A stretch of 10,417 nt of DNA from contig NZ_CALKTQ010000228.1 of the NCBI RefSeq assembly GCF_937997465.1, positions 1 to 10,417 on the forward strand, in the 5' to 3' direction. Of this stretch, positions 6,158 to 10,417 are shown piece after piece; within the stretch, counting starts at the first letter, position 1, and every line of letters starts with the position of its first letter. The DNA is from an uncultured Campylobacter sp. (GTDB lineage: Bacteria > Campylobacterota > Campylobacteria > Campylobacterales > Campylobacteraceae). Below the pieces are notes generated by a model. The model saw only the letters and a list, made by a program, of their open reading frames with translations. It was not told where the DNA came from and did not search any database. The translations under genes were made by a program, and so were the position numbers.

Positions 6158-6439
6158 CTCAAAAACTACGCTTGGCGCGCGCATTTTATACTATCATGGG
6201 CAGCAATCTTTGATATCGTCCCCGGTAAAATTTTAGGCGCGATTTTTTCGATACCTATCATTTATCTAAGCAAGCATTTGTCCGAATTTGTAGGCATGGC
6301 AGCCTTGTTTGCCTTTGTTGTTTGCCTGTTTTTATCGCTGCCATTTTTGCACATATACTGGAGCGAAAACAAAAGCTTAAGCGGCATGGTCGAGGCGTAT
6401 CTAGCTTTGAGAAAATTTTTAAAAGAAGCGGATTTGTAG
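6158..6439 (+). pseudogene. Membrane-spanning second half of the 5939 gene, after an in-frame TGA
   Basis: Reading on in the same frame after TGA 6155-6157 gives 93 residues up to TAG 6437-6439. They include YAWRAHFILSWAAIFDI, then GKILGAIFSIPIIYL and FVGMAALFAFVVCLFLSLPF, i.e. two or three membrane helices, followed by a charged tail ending LRKFLKEADL. Joined to the first 72 residues this gives a soluble-module-plus-membrane layout like that of the neighbouring paralogue. No convincing start codon with a ribosome site opens this part independently; an ATG at 6296 lies inside a helix. There is no bacterial SECIS-like stem after the TGA, so selenocysteine is unlikely. Confidence 0.65.
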
Positions 6440-6518
6440 TCCGTCGTCAAATTCGCCCGCTCAAAAACGCTGCCAAACGCGGCAAATTCGGCGCCTATTT
6501 TAAAATTGGCAGGCGAAC

Positions 6519-6541
6519 GAGCGATTAAATTTATATCGCTC
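6519..6541. other. Inverted repeat before the second membrane gene
   Basis: GAGCGAT (6519-6525) and ATCGCTC (6535-6541) can pair around a 9-base loop that contains AAATTT. There is no U-run after it, so terminator function is doubtful. It lies between the interrupted gene and the ribosome site of the next gene. Confidence 0.35.
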
Positions 6542-6582
6542 AAATTTCGGGCGCGAAAACTTAAAATTTAAAAGGATTTAGC

Positions 6583-7440
6583 TTGCAAGAAACGAAAAAC
6601 GACCTAAAACTACTGGGCGGACGTGTAAATTCGCTTGAGTGCGTCTATAAAGACAAAAGCGGATTTGATTATAGCTTTAGCTTAGATGGGCAAATTTTAA
6701 ACGTTCGCTCGCTGCAAAGTCCGCTCTTGCCGATAAATGACGGCGACGAGATGCTAGCGGTTTGCGATAAAAAGGGGCGGGTTTTGTGGCTAAAAAACCG
6801 CTCCCTAAACTCCGCTGCCTGGTACGCCTATGAGCCTAGTCTCTTTTTTGCGGCTTTGTTTTTCGTGCTGTTTTTGTTGTTTGGCGTGGCCGGCGTTTGG
6901 GCGATTTTCTCGGGATTTGACGGACGGCAGCCGCTTTTTGGCACCGTGCTGCTAGTTTTTGGTTTCGGCTCTCTTGCCTTTGCTTGGTTTAAATATCACG
7001 GCGAGGCGTCTTTGGGCTTGCGCGTTAGGTTGATGCTTGGCGCCACAAAAGAGCCCAAGTCTAGCGGCGAGGTTAGCGGTATGGTGCGCAATCTAAGGAT
7101 TTTTGAGACGAAAGAGAAAAATTATTTTAACGTCACGGTCGCTGATACGTTTTTGTGGGGTAGCAGCCCCAAAAAGCGCGCTCTGGAGCTAGCAAACGGC
7201 GACGAAGCGAGCGTGAAGTATGAAAATTTCAAGGTTTTAGAAATACGAAATCTCAGCAAAAACCTGACGGCGAAAAAATCGCAAGGCTTTTTTGAAAGGG
7301 CGCTTTGGTTTAGCGCAGATATCGCGATAAGCCTTTTTTGTCGGGGTTGCTTTGCTCTATGCTGGGACGATGGATTTTTGGTTTTCGCCTTTTGCGGGGA
7401 TTGCGGGCGTGATAATCTTGCTTGGCGGAGTCTGCTTTAA
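6583..7440 (+). CDS. Two-module membrane protein, C-terminus frameshifted
   Basis: 285 residues as read, starting at TTG 6583 with AAAGGA (6571-6576) 6 bases upstream. The family is not recognised. Order of parts: module A at 8-76 (LLGGRVNSLECVY ... INDGDEMLAVCDKKGRVLWL); membrane helices at about 86-110 and 117-137; then module B at 163-227 (EVSGMVRNLRIFETKEKN ... LANGDEASVKYENFKVLEIRNL). A and B resemble each other and the module of the 5939 gene, so the protein looks like an internal duplication of soluble domain plus membrane pair. From residue 253 the sequence turns Cys- and Arg-rich and ceases to look like a membrane helix. Dropping one T from the T6 run at 7334-7339 restores a hydrophobic end and a 292-residue protein. 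The two modules probably lie on the same side of the membrane. Confidence 0.75.
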   Translation: MQETKNDLKLLGGRVNSLECVYKDKSGFDYSFSLDGQILNVRSLQSPLLPINDGDEMLAVCDKKGRVLWLKNRSLNSAAWYAYEPSLFFAALFFVLFLLFGVAGVWAIFSGFDGRQPLFGTVLLVFGFGSLAFAWFKYHGEASLGLRVRLMLGATKEPKSSGEVSGMVRNLRIFETKEKNYFNVTVADTFLWGSSPKKRALELANGDEASVKYENFKVLEIRNLSKNLTAKKSQGFFERALWFSADIAISLFCRGCFALCWDDGFLVFAFCGDCGRDNLAWRSLL

Positions 7441-7462
7441 CGTGTTTTATAAAAAAGATTAG
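7340..7462 (+). pseudogene. Displaced C-terminal frame of the 6583 gene
   Basis: Forty codons to TAG 7460-7462 in the frame entered by removing one T from T6 (7334-7339). They read VGVALLYAGTMDFWF, then FAGIAGVIILLGGVCFNVFY and KKD: the end of one membrane helix, a short loop and a last helix with a positive tail. This completes a four-helix protein of two module-plus-two-helix units. The tail has no start of its own. Confidence 0.65.
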
Positions 7463-7520
7463 CCTTTGGCGCGGCTTGGCAAATTTGGTACGGAAACTTC
7501 AAATTTTAGCCTGCTCGCCG

Positions 7521-7558
7521 TAAATTTGACGCTCAAATTTAGCGTGTCAAATTTGAGC
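7521..7558. terminator. Nested AAATTT inverted repeats between convergent genes
   Basis: Two mutually exclusive perfect hairpins share the middle arm. TAAATTTGA (7521-7529) pairs with TCAAATTTA (7533-7541) around CGC, and GCTCAAATTT (7531-7540) pairs with AAATTTGAGC (7549-7558) around 8 bases. They sit between the stops of two convergent genes (7440/7462 plus, 7582/7620 minus), where a bidirectional terminator would be expected. The stems are AT-rich and no clean U-run follows, so termination is only inferred. Confidence 0.4.
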
Positions 7559-7581
7559 AAGGCAAGCGGACTCGTCAAATT

Positions 7582-7704
7582 TTAAGCCTTACAAAAACGC
7601 TTGCTAATTTTGCCGCGCTCTAAATCGTCTTCGCTTGAAACGTAGTCCACGCCCGGAGTCTCCTCGGCGCCGTAAAATGCGAAAAAGCCGCGGTAGTCGG
7701 CGCG
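7582..7704 (-). pseudogene. Displaced C-terminal frame of the flavoprotein gene
   Basis: Forty codons and a TAA (7584-7582) in the frame reached by adding one T to the T4 run at 7708-7705 (minus strand). They read RADYRGFFAFYGAEETPGVD, then YVSSEDDLERGKISKRF and CKA. This joins sensibly to FELAFNTIF of the upstream frame and gives a 180-residue protein, a normal length for the family. The tail ends 20 bases beyond the inverted repeats. Confidence 0.65.
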
Positions 7705-8123
7705 AAAATAGTATTAAACGCAAGCTCAAACGGCGTAAGAACCTCGCGCAAGCTAAAATGATAGCGCCCTTGCGGGCAGTAGTCGCTCTTTTTGATGCCT
7801 GCGGTCACGGCTAGCGCGACCTTGCGGCCCGCGATACCGTCCGAGCCGCGCCCATAGGCAAAACCGTGCGTCATCACAGCGTCGATCCATGATTTTAAAA
7901 TCGGAGGGCAGGAGAAGTTATGAAGTGGAAACTGCAAAACGAGGGCGTTATGGGCTCTGATGAGCTCTTGCTCGTGCGCGGCGTCAATGCTTTCGCCCCC
8001 GTAAACCTGCGTCAGGTCATGAACGCTAAAGTGCTGCGGCTCTTTGAGTGCCTCTTGCAGCAGGCGTTTGTTTATGACCGAGTTTTGGATGCCTGGGTGG
8101 GTTAAGATGATTAGAGTTTTCAT
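7620..8123 (-). CDS. NAD(P)H-dependent flavodoxin-fold oxidoreductase (KefF/YwrO/MdaB-like), frameshifted end
   Basis: 167 residues as read. The N-terminus MKTLIILTHPG is the first strand and the phosphate-binding start of the flavodoxin-like quinone reductase fold. LVLQFPLHNFSCPPILKSW (61-79) and WIDAVMTHGFAYGRG (79-93) are the FMN/substrate loops typical of KefF, YwrO and MdaB proteins. These are soluble FMN or FAD enzymes that reduce quinones with NAD(P)H. From residue 141 the sequence (APTTAAFSHF ... RRLRAWTTFQ) no longer looks like the family, while another frame does (7582-7704), so a single-base loss in the T4 run at 7708-7705 is likely. The ATG is preceded by AAAGGAT. The lost end contributes to the dimer and active site in relatives, so function may be impaired. 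A 103-base gap separates it from thiE. Confidence 0.85.
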   Translation of the reverse strand: MKTLIILTHPGIQNSVINKRLLQEALKEPQHFSVHDLTQVYGGESIDAAHEQELIRAHNALVLQFPLHNFSCPPILKSWIDAVMTHGFAYGRGSDGIAGRKVALAVTAGIKKSDYCPQGRYHFSLREVLTPFELAFNTIFAPTTAAFSHFTAPRRLRAWTTFQAKTI

Positions 8124-8146
8124 TTTTATCCTTTTTAATCGAGCAA

Positions 8147-8152
8147 ATTTTA
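8147..8152 (-). promoter_or_regulatory. Weak candidate -10 for the flavoprotein gene
   Basis: The minus strand reads TTCGCTAAAATTTG with a TAAAAT box. The start would fall near 8140, leaving about 17 bases before ATG 8123. AT-rich words are common here because of AAATTT, so this is a low-confidence call; readthrough from thiE is an alternative. Confidence 0.25.
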
Positions 8153-8226
8153 GCGAACCTGGCTTAAATTTAGGCGGAGCATCGCGCGGGCTAGCGACGC
8201 AAATTTGACGCAGTTTTAGCGCATTT

Positions 8227-8829
8227 TTACAAAAACGCTTGCAAATTTCGCAGATTTTCTTTTATGGATGCTGGGCGGTAGAGCGCTGAGATAACGGCGA
8301 TGTAGTCTGGATTTAGCGCGGCGATTTGCGCGATATTTGCTGCGTTTATGCCGCCGATCACGCAAACCGGGATACGTAAAATTTCCTTTGCGCGCCTGAT
8401 CGTTTCAAATTTACAAAGCGGGGCGTTTGGTTTGGTCGGGCTCGCAAACACGGCGCCAAATGCCGCGTAAGAAGCACCCTCGTCCTGCGCCCTTAGCGCC
8501 AAATTTAGATCGTCATAGCAGCTAACGCCGATAAAGGCGTCCTCGCCCAGGATCTTGCGAGCGGCCTTTACTCCGCCGTCGTCTTTGCCGATGTGCACGG
8601 CGTTTGCACCTATTTTTGCGGCAAATTTGACGTCGTCGTTTACGATAAATCTCGCGCCGTAACGCTCGCAAAGCTCTTTTAGTGCAACAGCTACGCGCTC
8701 GTTTTTGGGCTCAAGCTTGGTGCGGTACTGTAAAAACTTCACTCCGCACTCTAGCAGCTCGCGAGCTTGCTCTAGCACGCTACTCTCTGGCGTTAGGACG
8801 TCGTCCGTGATAGCGTAAATTTCAGCCAT
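8227..8829 (-). CDS. thiE: Thiamine-phosphate synthase ThiE
   Basis: A 200-residue TIM-barrel enzyme that joins HMP diphosphate and thiazole phosphate to give thiamine phosphate, in the cytoplasm. Diagnostic motifs appear in order: YAITDD (5-10), LQYRTK with Arg36 and Lys38, FIVNDDVKFA (61-70) with the pyrophosphate/Mg2+ site, AVHIGKDDGG (77-86), IGVSCYDD (100-107), FGAVFASPTKPN (124-135), VCVIGGINAANI (155-166) and DYIAVISALY (175-184). Length is normal for the family. Its start overlaps the thiD end by 8 bases (8822-8829), and the weak GC-rich sequence before the ATG is not a good ribosome site. It is therefore probably translated by coupling to thiD. No TPP riboswitch or thiazole-branch gene is visible nearby. 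Confidence 0.97.
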   Translation of the reverse strand: MAEIYAITDDVLTPESSVLEQARELLECGVKFLQYRTKLEPKNERVAVALKELCERYGARFIVNDDVKFAAKIGANAVHIGKDDGGVKAARKILGEDAFIGVSCYDDLNLALRAQDEGASYAAFGAVFASPTKPNAPLCKFETIRRAKEILRIPVCVIGGINAANIAQIAALNPDYIAVISALYRPASIKENLRNLQAFL

Positions 8830-9601
8830 TTTCGCCCGCTGCTTTGTGATTCAGCAGTCGCGCGCCGAAATTTGAGCCGTGGGCGTTTTTGATTGCGTTT
8901 GCGACGAAGGCTTTGGCGCGCTTGATTGCCGTTATCTCGTCTGTCCCGCACGCTAGGGCGCAGGCGATAGCCGTGGCGAAGCTGCACCCCGCACCGTGCA
9001 TGATTGTGGGGCGCTCTAGCGGCTCGCCGAATTTAACGATTTCGCCGCTTTTTTTATAAAGCGTATCCTCGCAAATTTCGCTCGCTCGCGTGCGTTTTAG
9101 TACGATGTCGCAGGGCAGATCCGCGCTCAAATTTAACCGCTCGCCGTCAAAATTTAACCCCAAAATTCGCGCTTCGTCTAAATTCGGCGTCGCAATGCGA
9201 GCTAGGCTCAAAAGCTCTTTTAGCGCACTTATGGCGCCCTCTTGCAGTAGCTTTACGCCTGATTTCGCCACGCAGACGGGATCTATCACGGCGCTTATGC
9301 CCTGGTTTTGTTCCAGCCAGGCTTTGACGCAGGCTATGAGCTGTTCGTTAAAGAGCATGCCGATCTTTACGGCGTCAAATTTTAGCTCGGCGCAGACTGC
9401 TTCTAGCTGCGCGTTTAAAAACTCGGGCGTTACGGGCATTACCGCGCTCACGCCGCTCGTGTTTTGCGCAGTTAGAGCCGTGATCGCAGTCGCGCTGTAG
9501 CAGCCGTAGGCCTCGCAGGTTTTTATGTCGGCTTGCACGCCGGCACCCCCGACGCTGTCGCTGCCTGCGATGATTAGGATATTTTTTTTAGGATTTTTCA
9601 T
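8822..9601 (-). CDS. thiD: Hydroxymethylpyrimidine / phosphomethylpyrimidine kinase ThiD
   Basis: A 259-residue ribokinase-fold enzyme that phosphorylates HMP to HMP-P and HMP-P to HMP-PP, the pyrimidine substrate of ThiE. ILIIAGSDSVGGAGVQADIK (8-27) is the HMP-binding start. TALTAQNTSGV, AVKIGML (77-83), VIDPVCVAKSG (105-115) and ATPNLDEARIL (137-147) follow. HGAGCSFATAIAC (202-214) is the anion-hole loop with Cys206 and is equivalent to HGTGC in well-studied ThiD. The ATG has AAGGTA (9612-9607) 5 bases upstream. It lies 45 bases after the secreted-protein gene at 9647 and overlaps thiE by 8 bases, so the three probably share an mRNA. Confidence 0.97.
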   Translation of the reverse strand: MKNPKKNILIIAGSDSVGGAGVQADIKTCEAYGCYSATAITALTAQNTSGVSAVMPVTPEFLNAQLEAVCAELKFDAVKIGMLFNEQLIACVKAWLEQNQGISAVIDPVCVAKSGVKLLQEGAISALKELLSLARIATPNLDEARILGLNFDGERLNLSADLPCDIVLKRTRASEICEDTLYKKSGEIVKFGEPLERPTIMHGAGCSFATAIACALACGTDEITAIKRAKAFVANAIKNAHGSNFGARLLNHKAAGENG

Positions 9602-9646
9602 TGTTTTACCTTAAGCGGTTTTTGTTAAATTTATCTTTGGTCGAAT

Positions 9647-10381
9647 TTATTTGTCGCCAAAATCCTTGCCAAACTCGACTCCAAGCTCCCTTAAATTTAC
9701 GGGGCCGTTTCCTTGCGACTCGATCGGTGGCGGCGCGGTTTGCGGCTGCGTTTGTTTAGGCTGTTCGCTTGCAGGGTTTTGCTCGGTTTGATCGTTTTTG
9801 GTGGCGTTATTTTCGGCTTTTTTCGGCTTTTTCTTTGCTTTTTCGTCTTCTAGCTTTTTGCCGGTTAGGCACTCATAAATTTCCGAGTGATTTTTCTTCG
9901 CCCAGTCCTCTTTGACTTCGATTTTTTGGTACTCTTTGCTAGTAGGCGAGGCGAGGCCGTTTTTGACCAGGGTTTTGTTTAGGATTCTGCTTTCGTCGCT
10001 TACTTCGCACAGCCATCTATCGCCTAGATTTTTTAGCGTGAGCACGTAGTAGTTGCGCTCAGGACGAAATATCTTTTTTATCTCTTTGTCGTAGGATTTG
10101 CTGAAATTTTCCAGCTCTTTTTTATCTTTTATGCATTTTGAGCCGTCGTAAAATTTAACGTTTGCAAGCTTGCAAGGGGCGATCACGGCGGCGTTTAGCC
10201 TAAATATAAAGGTATCGTAGTCTAAAATTTTTTCTAGAAAAAGGACTTCTTTGACGACTTTTTCGCGTTTGGATTTGGTTGTTTGGGTGATTTGCATGTC
10301 GGTAAACTCGGCTACCAAATTTACCGACAGTAAGGCTAAAGCGCAAAATTTAAGCAGAGTAAAAAATGCGCTTTTTTTCAT
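9647..10381 (-). CDS. Exported protein with a degenerate thermonuclease-like core
   Basis: 244 residues. A signal peptide occupies 1-24 (KFCALALLSVNLVAE core), so the protein should be periplasmic or surface-linked. Residues about 44-172 recall the staphylococcal-nuclease fold: VLFLEKILDYDTFIFRLN (46-63) resembles the D-x-D-T-x-x-x-R-L strand, and GDRWLCEVSDESRILNKTLV (120-139) with KNGLASP (140-146) resembles the DRYGR ... LNxxLVxxGLA region. The catalytic Glu of the usual APE motif appears to be Cys70 (IAPC). Only one Arg (122) is seen at the DRxGR site, so nuclease activity is doubtful. Cys70, 83, 125 and 171 could form disulfides. Residues 173-225 are a K/E then Q/P-rich disordered tail. 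The ATG shares one base with the stop of an upstream frame (TAATG) and no ribosome site is seen. The fold assignment is inference. Confidence 0.8.
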   Translation of the reverse strand: MKKSAFFTLLKFCALALLSVNLVAEFTDMQITQTTKSKREKVVKEVLFLEKILDYDTFIFRLNAAVIAPCKLANVKFYDGSKCIKDKKELENFSKSYDKEIKKIFRPERNYYVLTLKNLGDRWLCEVSDESRILNKTLVKNGLASPTSKEYQKIEVKEDWAKKNHSEIYECLTGKKLEDEKAKKKPKKAENNATKNDQTEQNPASEQPKQTQPQTAPPPIESQGNGPVNLRELGVEFGKDFGDK

Positions 10382-10417
10382 TATTTTAGATCGTATTTTT
10401 CTAGCAGTTTGTCGTAG
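10381..10417 (-). CDS. Last 11 codons of an upstream gene (partial)
   Basis: The minus strand at the right edge reads YDKLLEKYDLK and then TAA (10383-10381), which shares its last A with the ATG of the exported protein. The lack of a ribosome site for that ATG, the protein-like composition and the TAATG junction suggest a real gene continuing outside the window and coupled translation. Eleven codons are too few to name it. Confidence 0.45.
   Translation of the reverse strand, partial: YDKLLEKYDLK

Noticed and set aside
6155..6200. Selenocysteine readthrough at the TGA of the 5939 gene
   Set aside because: No stem-loop of bacterial SECIS type follows the TGA, and the position is at a domain boundary with no redox motif.
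6262..6543. Minus-strand open frame of 93 codons opposite the membrane remnant
   Set aside because: The opposite strand carries clear membrane-helix sequence in frame with the upstream module, and no ribosome site supports this frame.
9090..9500. Plus-strand open frame of 136 codons opposite thiD
   Set aside because: It is a shadow of the strongly conserved thiD frame.

Overview
The window looks like chromosomal DNA from a relatively GC-rich Campylobacter, of the C. rectus / C. showae / C. curvus / C. concisus kind. The reasons are a FlgS-type histidine kinase next to a conserved hypothetical gene and a divergent class-V aminotransferase (a gene order I recall from C. jejuni around Cj0791c-Cj0793), thiD-thiE, TATAAT promoters without an obvious -35 box, and a very high density of the word AAATTT. 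The assignment rests on sequence features and memory, not on a search.

Layout. 1-527 (minus): 5' part of an exported protein resembling DUF6683, with its own promoter. 780-3438 (minus): a three-gene operon reading DUF234-like nuclease-fold protein, then flgS (4-bp ATGA overlap), then an isochorismatase-fold hydrolase behind an intergenic hairpin. 3439-3505: a compact divergent promoter region. 3506-5427 (plus): a PLP-dependent class-V aminotransferase / cysteine-desulfurase-like enzyme coupled by ATGA overlap to a secreted Sel1-like protein. 5428-5938: a 511-bp gap with no credible gene but 14 copies of AAATTT. 5939-7462 (plus): two tandem membrane-protein genes sharing a 60-70 residue soluble module (three copies in all). 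The first is cut by an in-frame TGA and the second by a +1 frameshift in a T6 run. 7463-7581: a convergent gap with nested AAATTT-centred inverted repeats. 7582-8123 (minus): a KefF/YwrO-type quinone reductase-like flavoprotein, also frameshifted near its end. 8227-10417 (minus): a likely operon of an upstream gene (only its last 11 codons are visible), a secreted protein with a degenerate thermonuclease-like core, thiD and thiE.

How the genes work together. FlgS is expected to drive the sigma-54 flagellar regulon through FlgR, which is not in this window. Its upstream neighbour is an orphan DUF234 domain of unknown role whose start appears to be a non-canonical AUC. ThiD and ThiE make HMP-PP and join it to the thiazole phosphate to give thiamine phosphate. 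The 5.4-8.1 kb section is the unusual part. It holds dense AAATTT words (a subset of RAATTY, the methylated site linked to DNA uptake in C. jejuni), three broken reading frames in a row, and a module family that I do not recognise.
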